Assembly (NCBI RefSeq): GCF_000203935.1
Contig: NC_008577.1
Coordinates: forward strand, 372,001 to 436,000
DNA length: 64,000 nt
Source of the DNA: Shewanella sp. ANA-3
GTDB lineage: Bacteria; Pseudomonadota; Gammaproteobacteria; Enterobacterales; Shewanellaceae
Direction of reading: 5' to 3'
Positions 1 to 7,698 of the stretch are shown piece by piece (the first letter of the stretch is position 1; the number at the start of each line of letters is the position of its first letter). A program made the position numbers and the translations under genes. Below the pieces are notes generated by a model. That model was not told the DNA's origin. It saw only the letters and a list, made by a program, of their open reading frames with translations, and made no database searches.

Positions 1-1665
1 GTTATGCACCGCCTGTTGTAGTCGTTCCATTCGCCCTGCACGCGGGCCCTTGAGGCTGTTGCTAAAGTGCTCCAAATGCACGCGATATCGCCCTTGTTCG
101 CGCAGGCAAAACATCAGATACACAGGGCAATCCAAGAGGCCGGCTAGAATAAATGGCCCCTGCGGGAAGGCTGCCTCTTCACCCATAAATGGCGCATATA
201 CCACGCGTCCTTGGGAGTGGGATGAGGTTCTATCGCCAGCAATTACTACTAGCTCACCGTCTTCAATCTTTTGCTGTAGCAGCATAGAGGTGGCGGGATT
301 AAGCTCGGTTACTTGGATCAAATTCAGCGTGCTATCGGGGTTTAATTGCTTGAGGACATTATTAAAGTTTTCGGCATGGCTGGTTAACACCATGACATTC
401 ACTTTGACCTTGCGCTGGTGGATTGAAATCGCGCGGCACAGTTCGAGATTACCCAAGTGGGAGACCAGCAGCACGGCACCTTTGCCACTTTCTAGCTGAT
501 CGGCTAGCACCTGGCGGTCGGGAAAATCCACTTGGCTTAATTGAATACGGTCGCACCAGGCATCGATTCTATCGAGCGCCGCATTACCAAAGGCGAGAAA
601 GTGGTTCAGGCTATCGCGCCAGCCAATGGGGCGATTCAATTGCGGATGTTGCGGCTCGAGGCGTTGCACGCGGCGCAGAAAATCCAACGAGGCCTCGCGG
701 CTGACTTTGCCCGTCAGGAAGAAATAGCAAATTACCGGATACATAATGGCGCGGCACAACCAATGGCCGCCGAATCGGTAGCTTTCGACTAACAGTTTTA
801 TGCCCCAATAACTACCGCGCTCCTTCATCCCTGACCAATGGGTTGATGCTTTATCGGGCTGGAGCGATTGCGCTTTCTGTTTACGGCGCAGCAGTTGTGG
901 CAGGCGCTTTAACATGCCAAAAAATAACCGGGTGTGCAGCTTAGTGATGCGCACATTGTCGGCCACACCTTGGAAGTGGCTGACGCCGTTTTCGGGATAA
1001 ATGACCTTAGTGGGGTGAAACAGAATTTCCACCCCTTGCCAGTAGAGTTTGACTAGGATTTCGATATCAAAATCCATCCGCTCTGTGAGGGCGTGCTGGC
1101 TTAAGAGACGCTCGGTGGCGGCTAAGGGATACACCCTAAATCCGCACATAGAATCTTGAATATCAAAGCTTAAGGTTTCGACCCATACCCAAAAGTGGGT
1201 GAGGTAACGCCCATAAAGTCGCCCCTTGGGGACGGACTCGTCGTACTCTGGCTTGCCCGAGATCAGCGCATCCGGCTTGGCCTGAGCCTTGGTGAGCATG
1301 GCGGGGATATCGCTCAAATTATGCTGGCCATCGGCATCGATCTGTAGCGCATGGGTAAAGCCATCGCGATACGCACGGCGAAGCCCCGTCATCACAGCCG
1401 CACCCTTACCACGGTTGTAGGGGTGTTGCAGCAGGGTCACCCAGTCGTGTTGCTCCGCCAAGGATTGCAGCAGATAGCGGGTCTCATCGTTGCTGCCATC
1501 GTCTATCAAATAGCAGGGCAGATTGAGGGCGGATAGCTCGGCCAAGGTCTGGGCGATCGCGGCGCTATGATTATAATTGGGGATCACCAGTGCCAGCTTG
1601 ATTGGTGCCGTGCCCATTAAATCACTCGGCGGGACTAGCATTGTGTCGCTCATACCGTCGCTCAC
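1..1665 (-). CDS. apeJ: Aryl-polyene cluster glycosyltransferase/acyltransferase fusion (ApeJ-like), partial
   Basis: This is a two-domain protein whose C-terminus runs off the left edge (at least 555 codons seen). The N-terminal part is a family 2 glycosyltransferase: the reverse strand reads LALVIPNYNH near residue 22, then an IDDGSND motif and a DADGQH (DXD-type) metal/nucleotide-sugar motif. The C-terminal part resembles LpxL/HtrB acyltransferases; VSHLGNLEL near base 450 carries the H-x4-E active-site pattern. In aryl polyene (APE) clusters such GT/AT fusions are thought to help attach the polyene to its lipid/sugar anchor at the inner membrane. GTG at 1665 overlaps the apeI stop (GTGA) and has GGAG about 8 bases upstream; ATG at 1653 is the alternative start. 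The ape name is transferred from the E. coli cluster order. Being downstream of the IS-disrupted apeG, its expression may be reduced by polarity. Confidence 0.85.
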   Translation of the reverse strand, partial: MSDGMSDTMLVPPSDLMGTAPIKLALVIPNYNHSAAIAQTLAELSALNLPCYLIDDGSNDETRYLLQSLAEQHDWVTLLQHPYNRGKGAAVMTGLRRAYRDGFTHALQIDADGQHNLSDIPAMLTKAQAKPDALISGKPEYDESVPKGRLYGRYLTHFWVWVETLSFDIQDSMCGFRVYPLAATERLLSQHALTERMDFDIEILVKLYWQGVEILFHPTKVIYPENGVSHFQGVADNVRITKLHTRLFFGMLKRLPQLLRRKQKAQSLQPDKASTHWSGMKERGSYWGIKLLVESYRFGGHWLCRAIMYPVICYFFLTGKVSREASLDFLRRVQRLEPQHPQLNRPIGWRDSLNHFLAFGNAALDRIDAWCDRIQLSQVDFPDRQVLADQLESGKGAVLLVSHLGNLELCRAISIHQRKVKVNVMVLTSHAENFNNVLKQLNPDSTLNLIQVTELNPATSMLLQQKIEDGELVVIAGDRTSSHSQGRVVYAPFMGEEAAFPQGPFILAGLLDCPVYLMFCLREQGRYRVHLEHFSNSLKGPRAGRMERLQQAVHN

Positions 1666-2036
1666 AGGGACGCTCCATCATCTTGCTGGCTAGCAAAGCT
1701 GATACGCCCTGAGGCATAGCGGTGGTCGCCATCGCTGTAGGCAAAGGTTAACTTCTCTTTGGCGGCATTATGGCTAATGGCTAAGGTGACTTCCTGCCCC
1801 GGCAGAATAAGCTGTTGAAACTTTAGCACTTCTAAATTAGCGACCGCAGCGTTGTACCCAAAATGCTCGCAACCTAAGCGCACGGCCCAATCGAGTTGGG
1901 TTACGCCGGGGAGCACGGCTTGCTCGGGAAAATGGCCGTTAAAATATTCGAGATCGGCGGCGACAAAGAGGCGCAGTTCAATACTTTCTGGGCCGATCTC
2001 TGATGCCAGGATCGGCGGTAAACTCGACTTAATCAT
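1662..2036 (-). CDS. apeI: ApeI-like 3-hydroxyacyl-ACP dehydratase (FabZ/FabA-like hot-dog)
   Basis: This 124-residue single hot-dog-fold protein has the FabZ-type active-site segment YFNGHFPEQAVLPGVTQLDW, with the catalytic His in GHFP. In aryl polyene synthesis ApeI removes water from the ACP-bound 3-hydroxyacyl intermediate to make the conjugated double bonds. ATG at 2036 lies inside the end of apeH (ATGATTAA) and is preferred; an upstream TTG at 2051 would add five residues. The length is normal for a stand-alone FabZ-like domain. It lies between the ligase and the GT/AT gene, as in the E. coli APE cluster, and overlaps both neighbours, so translational coupling is likely. A housekeeping FabZ is unlikely because the context is APE genes and not lpx genes. 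Confidence 0.85.
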   Translation of the reverse strand: MIKSSLPPILASEIGPESIELRLFVAADLEYFNGHFPEQAVLPGVTQLDWAVRLGCEHFGYNAAVANLEVLKFQQLILPGQEVTLAISHNAAKEKLTFAYSDGDHRYASGRISFASQQDDGASL

Positions 2037-3393
2037 GGTCAAATAACTCAACTAGCTGGGCGACGACGCGCTTGCCCTGAGTGTTTAACGGTAAGGTTTC
2101 GGGGTAACGCCAGCGGCGCGGTAAGGTCACGCGCTCGAACTGAGTCAGTAGATGCGCTTTTAACGCGTTGTTGATACTGAGTTTTCCCTGCTCTTGGTGC
2201 ACGCTTCGGCCCAATGGCGACAGGGTGATCACCGCCCCTAACTGGGATTTAAACTGGGGCAATACGACCAAGGCGGCCTGCTCGACATAGGCGTGGCTAC
2301 AGAGCAAGGTCTCCATTTGCGCCAACGAAAGACGTTTTTCTTCAATCTTAACGATGCGATCGAGTCGTCCCTTGAGCCTGAATTGGCCATTGGCCGTCGG
2401 CTCGATTTTATCTTCACAACGTAACCACTGATCGTCGGCCAAATAGGGTGACTTCAGCAGCAGGGCGCCATCGTCAGCGTCTTGGTCTATGGTAATCTGT
2501 TCAAACACTTGCCAAGGTTCGTCGGCCTCGTGTTGGCGACGATAGGCGATACCGCCGGTTTCGGTGCTGCCGAAAATCTCGATAGGTAAATGGCCATAGC
2601 ACTGTGCAACCCCTTGGGCTGCGGTGAAACTTAACGGCCCGCCGGAGCTAAAGACTAAGCTGGGTGAGCGAAGTTGGCGTTCGTGTTCTAGCGCCTTAGG
2701 CAAACGGGATAATTGCGCTGGGCTACTGATGAGGCACAGGTTTGGTAACAAGGCAGTGTAGTAGCTTAAGGTCTCTGGGTATTCGATCTGCTCGCTTAAA
2801 AAAGGGCGACTGGCGGCTAAGGGCCAGAGGATCTTAAACAACAAGCCGTAGATATGCTGATGGGAAACGGTCGATACCACACTGCAATGGGGCAAATGCT
2901 CGGCAAAGGTGTGCTCGAGCACTGTCACTTCGGCATCGAGCTGCCTTAAGCTCTTGCGAATCGCTTTGGGCTCGCCACTGCTGCCCGAGGTAAAGAGCAG
3001 CAGTTCACCAAAGCTGTCACTCTCTGGCCAAGGTTTGGTGGGCAGGCTCAGCTCTTTATTCAGCAGGATAAAGACGTGACTCTCGCACAGCGGCTTGTCT
3101 GACAATATGCCTTCAAACTGATGGGTCAGCTCACTCAGGGTTCCGGTTTGGGTGTTGGGCGGCAGAATAATTTCCTTGCCCGCCAACAGTGCGGCACACA
3201 GGCCCACGGCAAACAGATCGCTGGTATCACTCGCCAGTAACCATTTTTGTTCAGGCGCTTGGCGCAGCTGCTCGTAGAAATGCGCAACCTGATTGGTAAA
3301 CAGGGCACCTGTGACTATGTCATGGTGATTAAAGCTGATCAGTTGTTGGGCGAATGGCCCTTGGGTTAACCAGTTTTTGAGTAGTTGTGTCAT
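2029..3393 (-). CDS. apeH: ApeH-like AMP-dependent acyl/aryl-ACP synthetase
   Basis: This 454-residue member of the ANL (AMP-binding) superfamily probably activates the aromatic starter (4-hydroxybenzoate type in E. coli) and loads it on the cluster's acyl carrier protein. Visible motifs are the phosphate-binding loop LLFTSGSSGEPKAIRK, the IFGSTETGGIAYR adenine/ATP motif, and the hinge region RLKGRLDRIVKIEEKRLS before a short C-terminal domain. ATG at 3393 overlaps the apeG stop (ATGA), a typical coupled start; a longer in-frame reading beginning at 3426 lies inside apeG and is not preferred. It is the first intact gene downstream of the IS insertion, whose transposase is read in the opposite direction, so read-through from the ape promoter may be cut. 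The substrate is inferred from context. Confidence 0.87.
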   Translation of the reverse strand: MTQLLKNWLTQGPFAQQLISFNHHDIVTGALFTNQVAHFYEQLRQAPEQKWLLASDTSDLFAVGLCAALLAGKEIILPPNTQTGTLSELTHQFEGILSDKPLCESHVFILLNKELSLPTKPWPESDSFGELLLFTSGSSGEPKAIRKSLRQLDAEVTVLEHTFAEHLPHCSVVSTVSHQHIYGLLFKILWPLAASRPFLSEQIEYPETLSYYTALLPNLCLISSPAQLSRLPKALEHERQLRSPSLVFSSGGPLSFTAAQGVAQCYGHLPIEIFGSTETGGIAYRRQHEADEPWQVFEQITIDQDADDGALLLKSPYLADDQWLRCEDKIEPTANGQFRLKGRLDRIVKIEEKRLSLAQMETLLCSHAYVEQAALVVLPQFKSQLGAVITLSPLGRSVHQEQGKLSINNALKAHLLTQFERVTLPRRWRYPETLPLNTQGKRVVAQLVELFDHD

Positions 3394-3621
3394 GTCTTCT
3401 TCAACCAAAAGCTGCGATATAACCATTCCCCACCGAGGAGCAGTCCCATGAGTACGTATGCAATCAAACCGTTATACAAGGTCCAAGTTGCTAGGCTGGT
3501 AAACGCGGCGGTATAGGCCGCCACAGTGCCGTTTAGGATAAATAAGCCACACCAAAGTAGGGTGACTTTTTTAAGATAACTGTCCCGTCCTGAAATACGT
3601 TGACATAAAGAGGATTTCTTT

Positions 3622-4017
3622 ATGACAACATTAATTAACTCAAGCCGTAAGCGCACACAACGAGATTACACCTTAGCCTTTAAATTAGGCGTTGTAGAGC
3701 GTGTTGAAAAAGGCGAAATGACGTACAAACAAGCCCAAACCCATTTTGGTATTCAAGGCCGTTCAACGGTTCTCGTTTGGCTTAGAAAACATGGTAGACT
3801 CGATTGGTCGAAACCTTTTCAACATCCCCTTATGCCTAAATCAAAAGAAACCCCTGCCGAAACGATCAAGCGCCTTGAACGTGAGTTAGCAGAAGAGAAA
3901 CTGCGTAACCAAATCCTCAATGGCATGGTTGATATCATGGACAATGAATATGGAGCTGGCCTCAGAAAAAAGTACTTATCCGGTACGTCTGGCAAGCAAA
4001 AGGCAACGGAGAAATAA
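3622..4017 (+). CDS. IS3-family transposase OrfA
   Basis: This 131-residue protein is the DNA-binding part of an IS3-family transposase. The N-terminal half holds a helix-turn-helix (RDYTLAFKLGVVERVEKGEM followed by TYKQAQTHFGIQGRSTVLVW), and residues about 84-112 (ETIKRLERELAEEKLRNQIL) form a leucine-zipper-like coiled coil used for oligomerisation. It starts 41 bases inside the left inverted repeat. A slippery heptamer near its 3' end allows -1 frameshifting into orfB to make the OrfAB transposase; without the shift, the free OrfA usually acts as a regulator. Confidence 0.93.
   Translation: MTTLINSSRKRTQRDYTLAFKLGVVERVEKGEMTYKQAQTHFGIQGRSTVLVWLRKHGRLDWSKPFQHPLMPKSKETPAETIKRLERELAEEKLRNQILNGMVDIMDNEYGAGLRKKYLSGTSGKQKATEK
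3966..3972 (+). other. Programmed -1 frameshift site (A AAA AAG) of the IS
   Basis: In the orfA reading frame the codons are AGA AAA AAG, giving the classical X XXY YYZ heptamer A-AAA-AAG. A -1 slip here enters the orfB frame, which is open from this point (VLIRYVWQAKGNG...) through the ATG at 4047 to the orfB stop at 4850. This is the well-known expression mechanism of IS3-family elements. Confidence 0.8.
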
Positions 4018-4046
4018 ACCTCGCTGCCGCATGTCGTGCTGCGGGT

Positions 4047-4850
4047 ATGTCGAGGCAAGGTATTTATCAGGCAGTTGCTCGAATGGAAAGTCGTAGAGCT
4101 GAGCTATCGGTTATCAAAGACTGGGTCCAGTACTGGCGTAAATATATGCCAAGGTTAGGGGCCCGTAAGCTCTACACGTTGATAAAATCCAAGTTGGTTG
4201 AGCACAATATTAAACTCGGGCGAGATGGGTTCTTTACCTATTTGAGAAGTGAAGGTTTACTGGTTAAACCGAAGAAAAGCTACACAAAAACCACGTTCAG
4301 CAAACACTGGATGAAGAAGCATCCTAATCTGCTGAAAGAGGAGGGACTGCACGATGCAGGGCATGTACTGGTCAGCGATATCACCTATCTTGAGTCAGAC
4401 CAAGGTGTGCACTACCTGTCACTGGTCACCGATGCCAGTTCTCGTAAAATAGTCGGTCATCACGTGAGTAAAGACATGAAAGCCGAGAGTGTGGTGAAAG
4501 CGTTAAAAATGGCCATCAAAGATAAGCGCTATATCGGCAACGCGGTGCATCACTCAGACAGAGGCTTACAGTACTGCTCAGCCGTTTATCAGAATGCGCT
4601 TCAGGCGAGCCAAATCCAGCCGTCAATGACGGATGGTTATGATTGCTACCAAAATGCATTAGCAGAAAGAGTAAATGGCATACTGAAGCAGGAGTTTTTA
4701 CTGCACCGATGTAGGACATTTGCGGAGCTGAAGATACTTGTTAGAGAATCGATAGCAATATACAACAATATGAGACCGCATCTGAGTTTGAATATGGACT
4801 CCCCTAATCAGGTGCACAATAGAAAAGGCCAGCTACTGGAGCTGGCCTAA
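4047..4850 (+). CDS. IS3-family transposase OrfB (DDE integrase domain)
   Basis: This is the catalytic half of the transposase, 267 residues from the internal ATG; in the fused OrfAB product the frame is entered at about 3972. The retroviral-integrase-like (rve) core shows all three acidic residues: D in HVLVSDITYLE, D in VHHSDRGLQYCS, and E in ALAERVNGILKQEF with the K/R seven residues later. The N-terminal segment MSRQGIYQAVARMES plus YMPRLGARKLYTLI is the HTH_21-like part common to this family. The gene ends 29 bases before the element's right tip and appears undamaged. Confidence 0.93.
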   Translation: MSRQGIYQAVARMESRRAELSVIKDWVQYWRKYMPRLGARKLYTLIKSKLVEHNIKLGRDGFFTYLRSEGLLVKPKKSYTKTTFSKHWMKKHPNLLKEEGLHDAGHVLVSDITYLESDQGVHYLSLVTDASSRKIVGHHVSKDMKAESVVKALKMAIKDKRYIGNAVHHSDRGLQYCSAVYQNALQASQIQPSMTDGYDCYQNALAERVNGILKQEFLLHRCRTFAELKILVRESIAIYNNMRPHLSLNMDSPNQVHNRKGQLLELA

Positions 4851-5239
4851 AAACTGTCAACCTATCTTAGGACGAGACAAACCTATGGCTTCATCCGGCA
4901 ATTCGGGCTCTTTGAGCCGTGCGAGCCGTTCAATCATGCTCGGGCCTTGGTATAGCGAGTAGCTAAACAGGGCTAACATGGTGAGGTTTATCACCACGGG
5001 GTAATACAAGAGCCAGTCGCTGCGTTTGGCGACAAAACTGCCCGCGGTGAGCCCAATCCCCACAAGCAAAGGCAAAACTAAGGTTTTAACCTTTTGCTTT
5101 TGCAGCATTAAACGCACTACCAACAAGAGGCATAGCACTAGGGCTATGGTGCCTGCTGGCAGATAATTCAGTCCTAAATACACGGCGACTGGATAAGCAA
5201 TCAGCGCGAGTGCGGTTAGTACTTGTAGCAGAACACGCA

Positions 5240-5488
5240 TTAGTCTTTAACTAAGCCTTCAATGGCATTAACCACATCGTTGACTGTGCGGACAGATTTA
5301 AACTCGTCGGGCTGAATTTTCTTGCCCGTGAGTTGCTGCAGCTTAATCACTAAGTCGACGGCATCTATGCTGTCCAGATCTAACTCTTGGTAGAGATTCG
5401 CCTCTGTCGTAATCGCATCGGCATCGATTTCAAACTCATCCACCAAAATCGTGGTCAACATAGCGAGGATTTGTTCGCGGTTTTGCAT
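5240..5488 (-). CDS. apeF: Acyl carrier protein (ApeF-like)
   Basis: This 82-residue acyl carrier protein has a four-helix ACP sequence and the phosphopantetheine attachment motif LDLDSIDAVDL (Ser about residue 40). It carries growing polyene intermediates for the APE ketosynthases. A strong ribosome-binding site (AGGAGAGGAAG) precedes the ATG. It is the second of two adjacent ACP genes, an arrangement typical of aryl polyene clusters, where the two ACPs have distinct roles in loading and elongation. It overlaps the start of apeG (TAATG). Confidence 0.9.
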   Translation of the reverse strand: MQNREQILAMLTTILVDEFEIDADAITTEANLYQELDLDSIDAVDLVIKLQQLTGKKIQPDEFKSVRTVNDVVNAIEGLVKD

Positions 5489-5497
5489 CTTCCTCTC

Positions 5498-5752
5498 CTA
5501 TGGACGTTGTGATTCGATGAAGGTAGCTAGGCTGGCCACACTGTAAAAATGCGCCTTAGTGCTATCCGAGTTGGCTTCGATTTTCACATCAAATTTTTTC
5601 TTGATGGCTAAACCCAGCTCGAGCGCGTCGATCGAGTCGAGTCCGAGTCCTTCACCAAAGAGCGGTGCATCTGTGTCGATATCATCAATACTGACGTCTT
5701 CTAAGTCGAGGCAGTCGATGATCAACTGTTTAATTTCGTTATGTAAAGTCAT
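5498..5752 (-). CDS. apeE: Acyl carrier protein (ApeE-like)
   Basis: This 84-residue ACP begins at MTLHNEIKQLIIDCL. The phosphopantetheine serine is in GLGLDSIDALELGL, and the flanking acidic residues (DLEDVSIDDIDTD) are typical of ACPs. A longer frame starting at 5788 would add 12 asparagine-rich residues and overlap apeD more deeply, so the ATG at 5752 (14-base overlap with the apeD end) is chosen. With the next gene it forms the ACP pair of the cluster. Confidence 0.88.
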   Translation of the reverse strand: MTLHNEIKQLIIDCLDLEDVSIDDIDTDAPLFGEGLGLDSIDALELGLAIKKKFDVKIEANSDSTKAHFYSVASLATFIESQRP

Positions 5753-6587
5753 AATTATTTTCGAGTTGTTGTTGATAGTATTGTTCAAGGTCTCGGGTTA
5801 ATTGCCGAGCCATTTTCGCATGCTCACCCAATGGAGCTTGGTAGCCTTGGTGAGAAATTGTGTTGCCGATTTCGACGGCCATTCCCATGGTTTGCCTTGG
5901 GATCTCATACCAAGGTTGTTCCTTTGTCAAACCACGCACATTGGTGCGCAAAACCACAGGTAAAATATCGGCTTGGGTGCGAATCGCAATATTGGCGGCA
6001 CCGCGGGCAAACTCGTTAATGCTTGCACCAAATACAGTGCGCGTGCCTTCGGGAAAGATAATCAGATTCGTGCCGCGGGCGAGCACTTCGCGACAATCTT
6101 CGAGCATCAGCTCGGCGCCGCGATTGGGAATGTATCCCGCGCAGGAGACGACGCCACGTAAGAAGGGATTGCGCCATAGGCCCTGTTTAACGATACAGCC
6201 CGCATTGGGCATCAAGCTGATTAAAACTACCACATCGACCAGACTCGGGTGATTGGCAATCACTATCACGCCCTTGGCATTTTGCAGCAGCTCGGCATTA
6301 TGGGTGCTGACTCGGATAACTCCCGCCCAAGTCAACATGGCCACAAAGCCTTTAAACATAGTGTGCACGGCTTTTTGCACGCGGATAATCCTCGCCTCGG
6401 GCGTGCCCGGCCAAAAACGCAGCAGAGGCAAGATGGTTAACGAGCTTAACAGTCCACCGAGACCAAAGGCGATGTAGCAACTGACGCCGCCGAGCCAACG
6501 GGGAATATAGTTGATTCCCGCGCGGCGTTTTTCAGGCAGCGTATAAGCGACATTAAATTCGGCATTGTGTGGTACTGGATTAGGCAT
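5739..6587 (-). CDS. apeD: 1-acyl-glycerol-3-phosphate acyltransferase-like protein (ApeD-like)
   Basis: This 282-residue protein of the PlsC acyltransferase family has the H-x4-D catalytic motif in IANHPSLVDVV and the glycerol-phosphate binding motif FPEGTR. A hydrophobic stretch at about residues 30-60 (GVSCYIAFGLGGLLSSLTIL) suggests inner-membrane anchoring. In APE clusters this enzyme probably helps build the lipid that anchors the polyene. It overlaps apeC by 8 bases and apeE by 14, indicating one transcript. A housekeeping plsC is unlikely given the location between a ketosynthase-like gene and two ACP genes. Confidence 0.86.
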   Translation of the reverse strand: MPNPVPHNAEFNVAYTLPEKRRAGINYIPRWLGGVSCYIAFGLGGLLSSLTILPLLRFWPGTPEARIIRVQKAVHTMFKGFVAMLTWAGVIRVSTHNAELLQNAKGVIVIANHPSLVDVVVLISLMPNAGCIVKQGLWRNPFLRGVVSCAGYIPNRGAELMLEDCREVLARGTNLIIFPEGTRTVFGASINEFARGAANIAIRTQADILPVVLRTNVRGLTKEQPWYEIPRQTMGMAVEIGNTISHQGYQAPLGEHAKMARQLTRDLEQYYQQQLENNYDFT

Positions 6588-7314
6588 GCGTTAGGCTCCA
6601 GTGCCAGTGCGACAAGCAGCCGTCAATATCCTGTGAGGTCGCCAGCGCGTGGATCAATTTGCCGTAGGACAGCGGCGTGGCCTGCTGTTGCTGCTCCGTT
6701 GTCAGTTGGCTGAGGGTGAGGGTAACGGTCGCACTCTCATCCGCGGGTGCTAGGGTCAATCCTAGGGCTAAGGGCAACTCAAACTCTTGAGTAAATTCAT
6801 CATAGACTGGCGGGACGGGATCATCGCCAAACACCAACAATAGTGGTTCAGGTGATTGGTGCAGTTGGGCGAACGCTTCTACCATGGCTTGGGAAAGGGT
6901 TTCTGTGCCCGCGGCAATCGAGGTCGAAGGGGCGGTGTTATTGGTCAAAATACCAAAAATACCGCTGCCAGTGTTATGCACCGACTGACTAAAACCTAAG
7001 GGGGAAAGCGGTTGTTTTTCAATAATATCTTCGAGCAGTCCAATGGTGCGGTGCAGCTCGCCGTGGCGAGACGCAAATATCGAGCGACAGTTAGGCGCAG
7101 CCTCACATTGGAAGCAGACATCCAGCATCATCTTGGTTAAACGGCTAAAACGTCTGCGCTGCATGGCGGGGACTTGGGGAAGTGTAGGGGAAATCCCCTC
7201 GAGGTCATCTTTGCTTGTGTCAGCCGAGTGCTTGCACCAAGTTTGCCAGTCATCACGCTGTGGATACTTTGGCGCCCATGCGCCCCAAGAAAGGATGCTG
7301 AATCTGAGTTGCAC
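6580..7314 (-). CDS. apeC: Beta-ketoacyl synthase-like protein (ApeC-like, chain-length-factor type)
   Basis: This 244-residue protein matches the short N-terminal ketoacyl-synthase-like family (Ketoacyl-synt_2 type) found first in many aryl polyene operons. RRFSRLTKMMLDVCFQCE, SVHNTGSGIFGILTNN and STSIAAGTETLSQAMVEAF are recognisable thiolase-fold segments, but the canonical active-site Cys is absent: the usual nucleophile position reads SIAAGTE. In E. coli, ApeC pairs with the true ketosynthase ApeO, which would lie further left, outside this window. The gene starts with GTG, with GAGG seven bases upstream. It is the first gene of the cluster. Confidence 0.82.
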   Translation of the reverse strand: MQLRFSILSWGAWAPKYPQRDDWQTWCKHSADTSKDDLEGISPTLPQVPAMQRRRFSRLTKMMLDVCFQCEAAPNCRSIFASRHGELHRTIGLLEDIIEKQPLSPLGFSQSVHNTGSGIFGILTNNTAPSTSIAAGTETLSQAMVEAFAQLHQSPEPLLLVFGDDPVPPVYDEFTQEFELPLALGLTLAPADESATVTLTLSQLTTEQQQQATPLSYGKLIHALATSQDIDGCLSHWHWSLTHA

Positions 7315-7343
7315 TACTTTGCCTCGACACTATTTAAAGCTGT

Positions 7344-7363
7344 CTTAGTTATCCCTAACTAAG
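7344..7363. promoter_or_regulatory. Inverted repeat upstream of the ape operon
   Basis: Perfect 8-bp arms, CTTAGTTA and TAACTAAG, are separated by four bases (TCCC), ending 30 bases before the GTG of apeC. This is a good place for a repressor operator or a 5'-leader stem. No regulator gene is adjacent, and the rest of the 384-bp gap 7315-7698 shows no convincing gene, only this repeat and the terminator at 7656. Confidence 0.4.
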
Positions 7364-7655
7364 CGAAAAATATTAATGAATTGATAGGCCTATAGCTTGT
7401 CTACGCGTTGGATAAATCGCGCCAATTCCCCGGTGAATGTGCGGCTTATTCTACACTAAGTCCTTAGTTTTAATGAAGCCATTTGCATCATGATGGTTAA
7501 CAAAATGCAATCAAGATTCGATTTATCACTGTTAGGCAACATAAGTTGCAGTAGAACCGTTGGGGGAAGAGCACTATAAACTGTCTTACTGAACCAGAGT
7601 TGAACGGCTAGCAAGCTGGGTTTATACGCTGAAATGAAGCTGAAAGTGTGGATGT

Positions 7656-7683
7656 AAAAAAAGGCGCACTAGGCGCCTTTTTT
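7656..7683 (-). terminator. Rho-independent terminator after the DUF3014 gene (symmetric)
   Basis: An A-rich/T-rich symmetric hairpin reads AAAAAAGGCGC, loop ACTAG, GCGCCTTTTTT. It lies 16 bases past the stop of the 7699-8595 gene and would work on both strands; on the minus strand it separates the recG/DUF3014 unit from the ape operon. Confidence 0.85.
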
Positions 7684-7698
7684 GACAGGTTTGGAGCA

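Larger units (their letters stand above)
3581..4879 (+). mobile_element. Complete IS3-family insertion sequence (1299 bp)
   Basis: The element begins TGTCCCGTCCTGAAATACGTTGACA, of which the conserved parts are TGTCYCGTCCT and GTTGACA, and its right end (4855-4879) is the inverted match, reading TGTCTCGTCCTA on the reverse strand. It is flanked by a 3-bp direct repeat AAC (3578-3580 and 4880-4882), typical of IS3-family transposition. It carries orfA and orfB in overlapping reading phases joined by a -1 slippery site. Both genes are open and the catalytic DDE residues are present, so the copy looks intact and possibly active. It lies inside apeG, opposite to the direction of the ape operon. 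The exact IS name cannot be given from sequence alone. Confidence 0.95.
3390..5240 (-). pseudogene. apeG: apeG-like membrane protein gene split by an IS3-family insertion
   Basis: The 5' part (5240 down to 4880) encodes 120 residues with several hydrophobic segments beginning MRVLLQVLTALALIAYP. The 3' part (3580 down to 3390) encodes YLKKVTLLWCGLFILNGTVA and onward to SFWLKKT. Removing 3581-4879 and one copy of the AAC duplication joins AIG to YLKKV in the same frame, giving an intact 182-residue multi-pass inner-membrane protein. It overlaps the apeF stop (TAATG) and the apeH start (ATGA), so the original operon was tightly packed. As it stands, the 5' part ends after seven IS-encoded codons (LSRPKIG). 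ApeG-type proteins lie at this position in aryl polyene clusters; their exact role is not established. The disruption is seen directly; loss of function is inferred. Confidence 0.9.

Noticed and set aside
3581..4879. Composite transposon or genomic island around the ape cluster
   Set aside because: Only one IS copy is present, with its own target duplication; no second copy, integrase or attachment site was seen.
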